Positions 26,743 through 36,160 of a DNA stretch of 64,000 nt are shown in pieces. The DNA lies in NCBI RefSeq assembly GCF_003330725.1, contig NZ_CP030840.1:3534001-3598000 (forward strand), in the 5' to 3' direction. The DNA comes from Acidisarcina polymorpha. Lineage in GTDB: Bacteria > Acidobacteriota > Terriglobia > Terriglobales > Acidobacteriaceae. The stretch's first letter is position 1; every line of letters begins with the position of its first letter. The translations under genes and the position numbers were made by a program. The notes under the pieces are model-generated. The model did no database searches, was not told the origin of the DNA, and saw only the letters and a list, made by a program, of their open reading frames with translations.

Positions 26743-28371
26743 CTAATTGGACTCGTCAATGACCTCAATGGCGGAGACGGTGGCATAGTTCCTGATTGGC
26801 TCAAACGTTAAATTCAGTTTCCCCTGCGCTGTCGGCTTCAAGTCGTGAAATGTTTTTGTAAGCATATGCAGGCTGCCGACTTCCTTATATATGTCGAAAG
26901 CATCAAGAAGCGTGTTTCCATTACACATGACCCGGAATACGCGGCTTCCTGCTCCCCCTTCGCCTTCCCCGAAATAGAGTTCCACAAAATGAAGAACGAC
27001 CGCATACCGGTCTCGCGGATCTACCGGAAATGCATAGGAAAAATGTCCATACCGCTCCGTGGTATACAAGTCTGCGTCCAGAGGTGCATTTGCGGGAAGG
27101 TCATGGGACACGTGCCGGCCGCTCATAAAGTAATTGTCCGGATGCCATAACTGCCCTTTGGCATCGGTGAACGACGTGGGTTGCGCGATCACGCGAATGG
27201 GAAGTTGTTTATGCGGCGTCCCGCTCAGAAGCTGAATGGCGCTGAGCGAAGGCGTTCCAACTACAGTACTGAGATGAAGGTGCAACACTCCGTCGGAAGT
27301 CGGAGAAATGTCGCGAAGCACCCGCTCGTCGGCAATATTACGGCCCATTGCATCGGAGACTATGTCGAGAGCCTCGAGCGCGAGACGGCCGTTGATTGAG
27401 ACGTTAAAAATGGATTTGTTTGCGGCATCTTCGGACTGATCCGTGTCTGATGGTTGAACGAAATAGAGGTGAAGTTCATAGATTCCAGGCTTCAGCGGAA
27501 TATTGTAGGAAAAATCCCCAGCTCTACCGTACCGATAGATGAAAGGATCGCTAGTTCGTGGGAGAAAGACGGCCGGTCGACGCAAGGACCAACCCCCCTG
27601 GAAAAACTGGTCCGTCTGCCATACGTCTCCGACGCTATCTCTCTGTGGCGGCCCGGTGTATCCCGCAATCAGGCGAAAAGGAATTGCGACCGAGGACGGT
27701 ACCGGTGTCCTCGAAGAAGAGGCATCGAACGCAGTTGCGGGGCGGCTCAGGGCTGAACTCTTGACAGCTTCTGCGCGCTTGAAGCGTACAGGTGTGTAGA
27801 TCGCAAGAACGGCAACGAGTACCGCAGCCGCGCACACGGCATATAACCACAGCCGACGAGCGTAGTGCGCCGCGACGCCAGCCCCTTGAGGCGGTTCGGA
27901 CGGTTCGCGACCGGTCCTTCGAGCACCGAGAGGCGGTTTATTGCTTGGAAGATCCGGTCGCGGTGTCTTGTGCGTCTGCTGCGGGCCGGGCTGGGATGAT
28001 GGTTCGACCGGCGAACCAATCTCCGTGCTTCGATCCATGAACACCGGGACATACGTTCCCGGGGGAATCAGAATCTGGATGAAATGGTCTTTGCCTTCGG
28101 CGTCGTAGTAGGCCTTCAATCGCTTGCGAAGCCTGTGCGTCTCGACGCGGGCGATCGCGTCCTCACTTGCTACAAACTCGCTCTTCTTTCGGCCAAACAC
28201 CTCGGTCGCTATGTTGTATTCGGTGAGTTGCTCGCCTTCACCCTCTAGAAACCTCTCCGCGAGGTAGCGCAAAAGGTTGGCGAGACGGGGGGTGCGTTCC
28301 AAGTGCGATAGAACTGACTCAAGCTCTTTGCGCTCCACGTTGATGGACGTCTGAACGGAGGTTTCTTGCAC
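26743..28371 (-). CDS. Membrane one-component regulator-like protein: winged-helix-type N-terminus, one TM helix, two malectin domains
   Basis: The GTG start at 28371 follows AGGGGACC. Residues 1-112 form the helical DNA-binding-like domain common in Acidobacteriota (LANLLRYLAERFLEGEGEQL, EVFGRKKSEF, RVETHRLRKRLKAYYD, ILIPPGTYVPVF). A Pro-rich linker (about 113-172) leads to one membrane helix (about 174-194). Two malectin-like domains follow: about 231-384 (FSYNIPLKPGIYELHLYF, FNVSINGRL) and 392-540 (GHFSYAFPVDPRDRYAVVLH, FRVMCNGNTLLDAFDI). Malectin domains bind di- or oligosaccharides. The layout suggests periplasmic sugar sensing coupled to transcription. It is divergent from a TonB receptor and downstream of a xylanase. 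Confidence 0.82.
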   Translation of the reverse strand: MQETSVQTSINVERKELESVLSHLERTPRLANLLRYLAERFLEGEGEQLTEYNIATEVFGRKKSEFVASEDAIARVETHRLRKRLKAYYDAEGKDHFIQILIPPGTYVPVFMDRSTEIGSPVEPSSQPGPQQTHKTPRPDLPSNKPPLGARRTGREPSEPPQGAGVAAHYARRLWLYAVCAAAVLVAVLAIYTPVRFKRAEAVKSSALSRPATAFDASSSRTPVPSSVAIPFRLIAGYTGPPQRDSVGDVWQTDQFFQGGWSLRRPAVFLPRTSDPFIYRYGRAGDFSYNIPLKPGIYELHLYFVQPSDTDQSEDAANKSIFNVSINGRLALEALDIVSDAMGRNIADERVLRDISPTSDGVLHLHLSTVVGTPSLSAIQLLSGTPHKQLPIRVIAQPTSFTDAKGQLWHPDNYFMSGRHVSHDLPANAPLDADLYTTERYGHFSYAFPVDPRDRYAVVLHFVELYFGEGEGGAGSRVFRVMCNGNTLLDAFDIYKEVGSLHMLTKTFHDLKPTAQGKLNLTFEPIRNYATVSAIEVIDESN

Positions 28372-28770
28372 AAGGGTCCCCTAATCAAGCCACTTTATGG
28401 CTCGATTCTACAGAGGGGCGGCGAGGATGTACAAGCGCGCTCGTCGCGCTGAGACACCGAGCTAATTATCGTGGAATCAATAACGTACGTCTATGTTTCA
28501 CGCGGCCGTACATCTCGGTACACCTTTAACCTTCCCTATTATTCGACTTTGTCATTAGTGTCCTCCCGTCATTGCGAGAGGGTAGTGGACAGTCGCCAAA
28601 ATTTTGAAGCATTTGCTCGAAATGGAAACCCATCACAGCGACTCGCGGCACAAAGCAGAAGCGAGTCCGAGGGCAGTGTCCGGAGGAAACGTTTACCTCT
28701 TTGTGGATTAGTAGCAGATAGTTCGATTAAGAAGCGGACTTTTAAGGAGAAGCCATTGAGGAAACGAAAG
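28372..28770. other. Divergent promoter region and leader of the TonB receptor gene
   Basis: The 399-bp gap separates the malectin-type regulator and a TonB receptor transcribed away from each other. The receptor frame extends upstream to 28471, but that stretch lacks protein-like features and the signal peptide begins only at 28771. An untranslated leader with regulatory sites is the likely content. Confidence 0.5.
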
Positions 28771-31700
28771 ATGAACTTCAACTATACGGTTTTCGGGCAG
28801 ACGCGGGTTGTACCAAGCCTCATCGTGGCCCTGGTCTTCAGCTTGGTCTTCGTCGCGCCGCAGTCCGCGCGGCCGCAGGGCACCACGGCCACCCTAGGTG
28901 GCATTGTGGTCGATCCTGCCGGGGCCTCGATCGCAGAGGCGGAGATCAAGCTGACCAATACAGCTACCGGAGACACTCGCCAGACAACGAGCAATAGTTC
29001 CGGAGCGTTTTCTTTTTCCGGAGTGCCCAGCGGCGACTACCAAGTCCGGATCGAAGCGAAAGGGTTTGAGAGCTATGAGCAGACCGACGTTCACCTCGAT
29101 CCAGGGGATCAGCGAACCATCCGGGACATCCACTTAAAGCTCGGCACGGCGAGCGAGAGCGTCACCGTGACAGCCGCGACAAACCAACTCAATTCCGATT
29201 CAGGAGAGCTAAGCAGCACGATTTCCGCCGCCGATATTCAGCATCTGGCCGTCGAGGGCAGGGACGTAACGGAACTGCTGAAGATTCTCCCTGGCATGGC
29301 GATTCGCAATGGTACGGCAGCCTATAACGTCAATCCTGAAAACAGATCTTACGATCCGTCCATCGTCAACTTCACCGGCGCGCTGGGCGCGTATGCCGGG
29401 AACGGCACACCCGTGAACGGGACATCGCTTTTGACTGATGGCGTCGACATTACCGATCCCGGCTCCTATGGAATTGCGATTCAGAATGTTAACTATGACC
29501 AGGTAGCCGAGGTCAAGGTCCAGACGGGAAGTTTCACCGCCGACACCGCGCGTGGTCCGGTGGTCATCAATGCGATAGGGAAATCTGGCGGCGACAAGTT
29601 TCATGGGGCGCTTTATACTTACGCGCGCACCTCACAGCTCAACTCGATTGACTGGATCGCCGGTGCAACAGGACAGGGAAAACCCCCGGATAGGCAGATC
29701 TATCCCGGTGGCAGCCTCGGCGGTCCGATCCGGATTCCTCATACGAATTTCAACCGGAACAACAAGCTCACCTTTTTTGTGGGCGCGGAGGAATACGCCC
29801 AGCGGGATATTTACGCCTACGGCAGCGCGTCGAGCGCCACAGTGAGCGCGCTGGTTCCGACTGCGGGAATGCGCAACGGCGACTTCAGCCAAACCCAGAT
29901 CGAGCAATACCTTGGACCTTTCTACCAAGTTCCTGTGGCGCCCGGCGCGGCGTGCAATGTCAGTATTTATAACAACCTCTGCAACATTCCTCAGACCGCA
30001 CCCAACGGCCAACCGGTCGTAAATGGCAATATCGGTCCGTATATGGATGCGGAAGCCAAGCTCATCTTGAATAACATGCCTCTTCCGAACCACACGGTGA
30101 CGGGTACATCGAGTGGAGACTACAACTGGGTCACGACAAACCTGGTGAATAACAATCTGTACCAAGTCCGCGGGCGGGTGGATTATGCCGTCTCGGACAA
30201 AAATAAACTCTTCGCTTCGTATAGCGTCGAGCGTGGCAAGGCCTATCAGCCCGCGACCCAGTATGGTCCGAACGCTCAAACCACGATGGGAGGGCTCAAT
30301 AGCCCTGGCGACGGCCTCGAGAGCCCGCTTTCATCCCACGTCGCAAGCGCAAACCTTACCACCGTCTTCGGGCCCACTCTCACCAATGAGTTATATGTAG
30401 CCGGAGCGTATTTTTCACAAGTCTTCAACGCGAGGGAGCCTGCGGCCTACTCAAAGCTTCCGGCCATTCAGGCTTCAGGAAATCCTTATCAAGGCTTGTA
30501 CAACAACGGATCCGAAGCCCTGCCCTCGCTCACGGATTATGGTACGGACGGGCTGCCCTTTCTCAACCTTTTCGATCCCACCTTTGGCGGGATCTTTACC
30601 AAGAAGCAGATCCGGATGGCGGGAGACAATCTTTCGAAATTGATAGGAAGGCATACATTGCGGGCCGGAGTCTTCTATCAATATTCCAGCAACCCCCAGG
30701 CGTCGCAGCAGGGGACCAACGGCTCCATCACCATGTACTATCTTCCTGCTAACTGGGTGGATCCGATTTTAGGAACGGTCTACAACACCGATAGTAACTT
30801 CCCCGCCGGAAGCACTCAGGTTGGCACTCCCGGCAACTATGTGGCGGATTTCGCAGAGGGCCACGTTTCCGGCTACAGCCAGAGCAATATCCAAGTCGAA
30901 TCCAACATGTATTTCTGGAATTTCTCCGGCTATATCCAGGACCACTGGCGAGTCACTCCACATCTTTCGGTCGATCTGGGCATTCGCCTAGAACACTTTA
31001 CGCCCTGGAGCGATGCTCACGGGGTCGGCTTCTCGATCTTTGATCCTCAGGCGTATGCGGCCGGAACACCCTCGACCTCGCCGGGCATTCTTTACCATAA
31101 GATCGATCCCACCGTACCGCTCACGGGCGTGTCTGGCCGGGCCGTGTGGCCAGAACCGCGCGTGGGCTATTCGTGGGATCCGTTCGGGCGCGGCACGACC
31201 ATGCTCCGGAGCGGTTTCGGGATTTACCGTCAGCACGATTCCTTCAATGATGTGAATAACGCCCTCTCAACCGGGCTCGGCCAGCGCAGTTTTAATTCCC
31301 CCACCTTTACCTCACTCGCAACCGTCCATGCTTACCAAAGTTTGGCATCCGCTCCCGGCGCGTTTACGCCGGACCAGAACATCAATGGGTCGCTCCTCAA
31401 AGGCGACACCCAACAGCCCGAGGTTATGACCTATAACGCCGCCGTCGACCAACAATTCAACCACGGCCTCACCTTTGAGATCGCTTACGCGGGAAATCGA
31501 AGCGAACATCTCTTAAATAGCGCGTTTGAGAACGTTAACGCGCTGCCCGCTGGAGCTCTCTTCAGTGCCCAGCCCAATAGCCGTTCTGACACGGCCGCGA
31601 CCGCGGGCATGGTGTACCCCTTTTTTACGCCTTCCACCAACAGCCCCGCAAATACCAGCTTGCAGAACATCGACCAAGCGCACATCGATTCCTTCAAAAA

Positions 31701-32592
31701 ATATCCGCTGTATAACTCGGTGAGTGCCCAGCAACACAACGCCTACGCCAACTACAACGGACTTCAGACGGTACTGAATATGCAGGGTGCCCATGGTCGT
31801 CTCGGAGTCAACTACACATGGTCCAAGGCTCTGGGTGTCGTGTTCGGTGGAGACCCGACCAATTACGCCAACGACTACAACCTCTTGAACCTCAGCCGGA
31901 AGCACATTTTCAATGTCACGTACGGTGTCTGGACAGGGGAGTTAGTCAAGGATCGTCGGCTCGGTATCCTCGCTAACGGCTGGGAACTCTCAGGCTATGC
32001 CGGCTTCCAGAGTGGCGCAAACATGCCTTCGCTTTATGGGAACAACTTCGGTCTTGGGGGAACGCTGACCGTTCCGACCGGTACCACTGCGACCCTGCCA
32101 GGGCGCAGTCCTTCTACCTGCGCTGCCAACCCGTGCGGAGTAGGTGTGAGTCCCACTCTGTGGATTGGAACGCCCGACGTCAACCTGCAGCCTGCCCTGC
32201 TGGGCGCGCCACAGGGTCATGGGCCACATCAATACGCCGACCCGAATTCCTTCGGCCTTCCCGCCTTGGGAAGCAATGGTAGCTTCCACTTCGGTTACAT
32301 GCCAGCGCCGCCCTACTTCGACGCGGATACCTCCGCATCCAAACGGTTTCGGTTGACCGAAGGTAGCGGGATCGTATTCCGGTTTGCGTCTTTCAACGTC
32401 CTGAATCGGCCCAATACGAGCTTCTCCGGTTTGGCGAGCCAGGAATACACTCTTCTTTTCAACCAAACGCAGACTGGTGCAGACCTCGGCAACATCATTA
32501 GCGGTGCTAAGACCTCCAGTACAAACTTTGGAACGGCGACCTACAAAACAGGTCGTCGCATCATGGAGATGTCGTTACGTTACGAATTTTAA
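28771..32592 (+). CDS. TonB-dependent receptor, Oar-like, xylan-locus copy
   Basis: The ATG at 28771 follows GAGGAAACGAAAG and begins a signal peptide (VVPSLIVALVFSLVFVAPQS). A TTG at 28756 after AAGGAG is an alternative start. The 1273-residue product has a carboxypeptidase-regulatory-like domain (TLGGIVVDPAGASIAEAEIK), a plug with GRDVTELLKILPGMAIRNG, GTSLLTDGVDITDPGSYG and SGGDKFHGALYTYARTS, and a long barrel ending in RYEF. It is the largest of the three receptors here. Divergence from the malectin-type sensor suggests this sensor controls it. Uptake of xylan-derived oligosaccharides is inferred from the esterase, GH10 and GH43 neighbours. Confidence 0.93.
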   Translation: MNFNYTVFGQTRVVPSLIVALVFSLVFVAPQSARPQGTTATLGGIVVDPAGASIAEAEIKLTNTATGDTRQTTSNSSGAFSFSGVPSGDYQVRIEAKGFESYEQTDVHLDPGDQRTIRDIHLKLGTASESVTVTAATNQLNSDSGELSSTISAADIQHLAVEGRDVTELLKILPGMAIRNGTAAYNVNPENRSYDPSIVNFTGALGAYAGNGTPVNGTSLLTDGVDITDPGSYGIAIQNVNYDQVAEVKVQTGSFTADTARGPVVINAIGKSGGDKFHGALYTYARTSQLNSIDWIAGATGQGKPPDRQIYPGGSLGGPIRIPHTNFNRNNKLTFFVGAEEYAQRDIYAYGSASSATVSALVPTAGMRNGDFSQTQIEQYLGPFYQVPVAPGAACNVSIYNNLCNIPQTAPNGQPVVNGNIGPYMDAEAKLILNNMPLPNHTVTGTSSGDYNWVTTNLVNNNLYQVRGRVDYAVSDKNKLFASYSVERGKAYQPATQYGPNAQTTMGGLNSPGDGLESPLSSHVASANLTTVFGPTLTNELYVAGAYFSQVFNAREPAAYSKLPAIQASGNPYQGLYNNGSEALPSLTDYGTDGLPFLNLFDPTFGGIFTKKQIRMAGDNLSKLIGRHTLRAGVFYQYSSNPQASQQGTNGSITMYYLPANWVDPILGTVYNTDSNFPAGSTQVGTPGNYVADFAEGHVSGYSQSNIQVESNMYFWNFSGYIQDHWRVTPHLSVDLGIRLEHFTPWSDAHGVGFSIFDPQAYAAGTPSTSPGILYHKIDPTVPLTGVSGRAVWPEPRVGYSWDPFGRGTTMLRSGFGIYRQHDSFNDVNNALSTGLGQRSFNSPTFTSLATVHAYQSLASAPGAFTPDQNINGSLLKGDTQQPEVMTYNAAVDQQFNHGLTFEIAYAGNRSEHLLNSAFENVNALPAGALFSAQPNSRSDTAATAGMVYPFFTPSTNSPANTSLQNIDQAHIDSFKKYPLYNSVSAQQHNAYANYNGLQTVLNMQGAHGRLGVNYTWSKALGVVFGGDPTNYANDYNLLNLSRKHIFNVTYGVWTGELVKDRRLGILANGWELSGYAGFQSGANMPSLYGNNFGLGGTLTVPTGTTATLPGRSPSTCAANPCGVGVSPTLWIGTPDVNLQPALLGAPQGHGPHQYADPNSFGLPALGSNGSFHFGYMPAPPYFDADTSASKRFRLTEGSGIVFRFASFNVLNRPNTSFSGLASQEYTLLFNQTQTGADLGNIISGAKTSSTNFGTATYKTGRRIMEMSLRYEF

Positions 32593-32610
32593 TGACGCTT
32601 GTACTCCCAC

Positions 32611-32644
32611 GGGACGGGATTAGCAGGCCCGTCCCATCCTTTTG
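32611..32644 (+). terminator. Probable Rho-independent terminator of the TonB receptor gene
   Basis: GGGACGGG (32611-32618) pairs with CCCGTCCC (32628-32635) around a 9-base loop, followed by ATCCTTTT. It lies 19 bp after the receptor stop codon. The T-tract is short. Confidence 0.6.
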
Positions 32645-32810
32645 GGTGTAGTACGCATCTGCAACGACCACAGATCGTCTTTCTAAACGAACTATTCCAA
32701 AATGGACTGTCCCCGATATGTCGCAATCGCCTTAGAGTTAGTTCTGCCGATCAACCCGCAAAAGACGTAATTCTTTTATACGGATGCGAGAATTACCGAG
32801 GAGCCTTAGA

Positions 32811-33032
32811 GTGCATGGAGCAGCGGTACGCACGGTGATCTTTCGGACCCTCTGCCTATCTGCGGCAATTATCGTCTTAGGCTGCAGCCTCAGGAGTGTC
32901 GTGCCGCAGAAGGCTCTTCCAACCAACTTGTCTCCGATGGGGAGATTTCAAAACCCGATCCTATGGGCAGACCTTCCCGATCTAGATACACTGCGCATCA
33001 ATCGCGTATGGCAACACCAGGCTGAAGCGTAG
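32811..33032 (+). pseudogene. GH43 glycosidase N-terminal remnant
   Basis: A GTG at 32811 preceded by GAGGAG starts a signal-like sequence (IFRTLCLSAAIIVLGCSLRS), a linker and FQNPILWADLPDLDTLRI, after which the frame ends in unrelated sequence. NP(I/V)LWAD.PD.D..R is the opening strand of GH43 beta-xylosidases/arabinofuranosidases, where the Asp is the catalytic base. The remaining 250 or more residues of the barrel are missing. The intact ancestor would have completed the xylan locus. Confidence 0.65.
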
Positions 33033-33438
33033 TAGCTCCCGAACCCGGCGACGTGAAATACCAGTGTCTTTCAGGGGACGCTGGGGGGACTTCAGAGGTG
33101 ATAAAGAGGTGGGAACCAATGCAAACCCAAGCAAGGTGGGATCCTCAATCATTACAACCGTTTGTGCCGGCAAACAGCGAAGCCTTACCTACTCATGCAA
33201 AGTGGTGCAAAGTGCATTAAAACGCCCTCTCACGGCGGAGAGTACGGGTTTGATCCGCGATGACGCTACAAATGAATCAACAACTTACATCGGTGTTAAC
33301 TCACTTGACTGACTACGAATCTTAGTTCCGGCGCGGCTTCTGTTGGCTTTTGCAGCGGTGGCCATCGCCGTTTTCGCACTAATGGTCTGGTCCGTTCCCC
33401 GGATCTGCTGAATCACCACGGGAGGTGGACTTAAAAAG
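33033..33438. other. Intergenic region, no gene recognised
   Basis: No frame gives recognisable protein. The right end contains CGGGAGGTGG, the ribosome-binding site for the gene at 33439. Confidence 0.4.
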
Positions 33439-33792
33439 ATGAATCTAACGTTGGAACACCGGCTCTTCGGAAAGTGGTACTTCGCGGCCAACCCGCTTCA
33501 CTCGGTCTCTTTCTGGGTGATCACGGCGTTCGCCGGCATCCTCGTTCCGGTGGCGGCGGCAAGGGCGTATCCCGCCGGACCCGGCCACCTGTTCGCCCGG
33601 ACCTTTACCATCGGAATCGCGCTCGGCATTTGGCTCATGCACACCCTCTTCTTGAGGAAGATGCGCGAGCTGAGAACCGGGGAACGCGATCCGCTTGCGG
33701 AGGGACTTCTCGTCAAGGCGACCGATTATGCCAGCCGGGTCGTCGTAGTCGCGCTGATGGCGATCGTTGTCATTACGCTCAACTCGCGATAG
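33439..33792 (+). CDS. Small membrane protein of unknown function
   Basis: A 117-residue protein starting at an ATG 11 bases after GGGAGGTGG. Three hydrophobic segments are visible: VSFWVITAFAGILVPVAAA, FARTFTIGIALGIWLMHTLF and SRVVVVALMAIVVITL. A basic loop (LRKMRELRTGERDPL) lies between the second and third. No catalytic motif is seen. It stands alone between non-coding stretches. Confidence 0.7.
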   Translation: MNLTLEHRLFGKWYFAANPLHSVSFWVITAFAGILVPVAAARAYPAGPGHLFARTFTIGIALGIWLMHTLFLRKMRELRTGERDPLAEGLLVKATDYASRVVVVALMAIVVITLNSR

Positions 33793-34243
33793 GCTCGCGC
33801 TCATTCGGTCCGTAAAGGAATGCCGCTGGAGGGAGGCTGACGGTTCTTCCTGCACGCGGTAAAGTGTTCTTACGCCTCCCACAGAGCTGGAATTCGCCAG
33901 CTGTTCCAACCTCAGCCCCCATGGAAATGAGTCTAGCTCCAACATTGGTCACGCTGTTCGATGAACTTGGAGCGCCTACTCAGGTTTCTCCGCGATCTGT
34001 CATTTGCGCGAGCTGATGGCGAAAAATCTCGATCTTGCTCATTAAATGGGTTGTTACTACCTAGCACTCAGTGTATCCGCAGTTGTATTGTCGCCACATC
34101 TCGAGTGACCAAAGCGGCATATCAACGCGCTCGCTCATAGCAATTCTCTCTTTCCGTTTGTTATCGACGGAACTTCGGCGTAATACCATCAAGCACTAGC
34201 TCAACTGCACGAGTCCTTCTGGAACTCAGATTGGACGAAGCGA
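33793..34243. other. Intergenic region with one possible 25-codon ORF
   Basis: No larger gene is recognised. On the minus strand 34061-34138 could encode a 25-residue peptide (MSERVDMPLWSLEMWRQYNC, then GYTEC) with AGAGAG seven bases before its ATG. It may be a chance frame or the start of a lost gene. Confidence 0.3.
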
Positions 34244-34528
34244 TTGTGCGTTGCTGATGAGCAATGTGAGCACCCTACACGCCAAGAAGTGCAGAATAGT
34301 ACAGTCATCATCCCTATCCAGTTCTCGCGCCCCGAGCGTGATTCGGGCGATCCGACAAATTTAGATTTCTATTCGCCGGCTTCCGGCACTTACGTCGAGA
34401 TCAAGCAAGTTCATACTGACCGGATAGCCGCGCAACTTAGCCTCGTTAAAAGGCCGAACGGCTGCGTTGTCTTGGTGGGTGAGGCTGCGCTAAATGCGTT
34501 GTTCGAGTTTGCACAGAGAAAGTTTTGA
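34244..34528 (+). CDS. Hypothetical protein, possibly a fragment
   Basis: An open frame of up to 94 codons from a TTG, without a clear ribosome-binding site. The readable part (NLDFYSPASGTYVEIKQVHT, VVLVGEAALNALFEFAQRKF) has normal amino-acid balance and secondary-structure-like periodicity. No family recognised; it could be the end of a longer gene whose start has been lost. Confidence 0.35.
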   Translation: MCVADEQCEHPTRQEVQNSTVIIPIQFSRPERDSGDPTNLDFYSPASGTYVEIKQVHTDRIAAQLSLVKRPNGCVVLVGEAALNALFEFAQRKF

Positions 34529-34837
34529 GATGGATCGTTTTCGTAACGACCTGAACGACCTATCCAAGATGTAGTCGCGGTCGCGCAAGCCGAAATGATG
34601 GTATTCCAAGCTGATGCAGCTTCCGGGCCAAGGTGCCGAAGAACCATTCAGTGAAACCGGGAACGCTCGCTTGCTGATCGTCTCAAAGCAAAGCGGATCA
34701 AGCGGGCCATCGAAGACAAGAATGCTGCGCACCCGGCGTACAAGGTGGCTTGTCGAGCGCACTGGACGGGCGAGCGGGATACGCATCCTTAAGGGTAGTC
34801 TCATCAGGAGCGCATATAGTGTAGATTTGATTGCTAC
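34529..34837. other. Intergenic region, no gene recognised
   Basis: Nothing recognisable on either strand; the VOC gene begins directly after it. Confidence 0.35.
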
Positions 34838-35218
34838 ATGAGCTGCCGCTTTTCTGCGATGCTGCACATTCCCGGTGATGTTCGTGACGCTATTGCTTTC
34901 TACGAGAAAGCGTTTGGCGCGACGACGGGCTGGAGCACGCCTCCGGGCGAGGATATGGTAGCGCAGCTCATGGTGCAAGGCGCTGAATTCTGGGTACATC
35001 CGGCTGGAGCGGACATCGGTAATCCGTCGCCTGCTGAGCTTGGTGGTACGGCAGTGCGGCTGATGCTAATCGTAGACGATCCAGATGCAGTGTTCGATCA
35101 GGCTGTGGCGGCTGGCGCGGTGGTGCGATCCCCCATGCAGGACCACGACTATGGTTGGCGCGATGGCTCGGTCATGGACCCATCAGGGCATCGGTGGGAG
35201 ATCGGTAAGCCGCTCTAG
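34838..35218 (+). CDS. VOC superfamily (PhnB/glyoxalase-like) protein
   Basis: A 126-residue protein with the VOC paired beta-alpha-beta-beta-beta pattern: MLHIPGDVRDAIAFYEKAFG (module 1 start), MVAQLMVQGAEFWVHPAG, then VRLMLIVDDPDAVFDQAVAA and WRDGSVMDPSGHRWEIGKPL (module 2). The YxxAFGA and DPxGHxWxI motifs are typical of the PhnB-like branch, whose members are metal-dependent or simply ligand-binding. The precise substrate is unknown. The gene seems complete and lies alone. Confidence 0.88.
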   Translation: MSCRFSAMLHIPGDVRDAIAFYEKAFGATTGWSTPPGEDMVAQLMVQGAEFWVHPAGADIGNPSPAELGGTAVRLMLIVDDPDAVFDQAVAAGAVVRSPMQDHDYGWRDGSVMDPSGHRWEIGKPL

Positions 35219-35292
35219 CGGCAGTGATACGCTACCTAGCCGCAGTGGAGCGCCGCGCTGTGCGGTACTGTGTGACAGCTATAATTCCTCGC

Positions 35293-35637
35293 ATGGCAAA
35301 CTCAGATGTTCCAAATGTCGTAGGCACGTGGAAGGGTATGGTGGTGTGGAACGCTAACCCGTCCCATGTGGTCGTTTTCCTCGACGACACGCGCACTGTT
35401 GGTAACCTTGGGCAACAGTCGCCCATGCAGGTCATCGAGGATGTGATCCTGACCAATATCCTTCCAGTCAGACCCCGATGTCTCCTACATCTACCTTATA
35501 CACCGCTATGGGGAAGCCACGATCACGAGGAATATTCAGTACCCGGGCCAAGGCCGTCGCTGTTCGAGGGAGTCGTCAATAGCGAAAATGGGATTACGCT
35601 GGTGACAGCAGGAGAGTCTGGCTACACGGCTCGATGA
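35293..35637 (+). CDS. Hypothetical protein, possibly frameshifted
   Basis: The ATG at 35293 opens 114 codons beginning MANSDVPNVVGTWKGMVVW, a start like small lipocalin-type Acidobacteriota proteins. The later part (Pro/Arg-rich) looks less protein-like. The frame ends at 35637 beside another open frame (35606-35818) that reads better, so a shift may have separated one gene into two. Confidence 0.3.
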   Translation: MANSDVPNVVGTWKGMVVWNANPSHVVVFLDDTRTVGNLGQQSPMQVIEDVILTNILPVRPRCLLHLPYTPLWGSHDHEEYSVPGPRPSLFEGVVNSENGITLVTAGESGYTAR

Positions 35638-35818
35638 GCGGCCAGTCAATACCGCGCCAGAAGGCCATCAGGGACTCAATGTTTTGATCAGCGGCATTCT
35701 TGCGCTCGAGGGCTATGCCGACCAAATCTACTACAGCACGTTCAGTTTTGGCCGGTATGTCGCCGTTCTGCGAGACGGTGTGACCGATTGGCAGTTTTCG
35801 GAGACGCTGCTGCCTTGA
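35606..35818 (+). other. Coding-like fragment, C-terminal end of an unknown protein
   Basis: The frame reads RLDERPVNTAPEGHQGLNVL, ILALEGYADQIYYSTFSFGR and VLRDGVTDWQFSETLLP, with normal composition but no start. It may be the displaced end of the gene beginning at 35293. Family not recognised. Confidence 0.3.
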
Positions 35819-35886
35819 TGCCGAATGGCCGTAGCCTTGGTAAGCACCTAATCTGGAGTTGTCGGAGCGCTGAAACCAGTTCTTAT

Positions 35887-36096
35887 TCAGCGTACGAGCC
35901 CGATAAAGGTGTACGCCGTTAGCCAGCCCAAGACAATCGGCACAACAGCGTAGAGAGCCGTGTACCACGGAGCAGTATTGTAAGTGTGAAAAGGCCAGCG
36001 CCAGTCGGATTGCTGGATACACCAGTCCGCTACTGAAAGGCCTCTGGTGACAGACTTGATCGATTGCGTTTTCCAATTGGATCATGCAATTGCCAC
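35887..36096 (-). pseudogene. C-terminal fragment of a membrane protein beside the IS insertion
   Basis: The strand reads SVADWCIQQSDWRWPFHTYN, APWYTALYAVVPIVLGWLTA and YTFIGLVR before a stop, with one clear membrane helix at the end. No start is present between it and the insertion sequence on its upstream side. On the far side of the element the same strand again carries hydrophobic sequence, so the insertion may have hit the gene, although the frames do not join cleanly. Confidence 0.35.
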
Positions 36097-36160
36097 TGAC
36101 CTGACCCCCTGAATTCGTCCAGTTCGGAATACGATTTGGACGAAGGAAAGGGGAAGTGCG

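Noticed and set aside
28471-28770. N-terminal extension of the TonB receptor by 100 codons
   Set aside because: It would put the signal peptide inside the protein; ribosome-binding sites near 28745 and 28757 support the later start.
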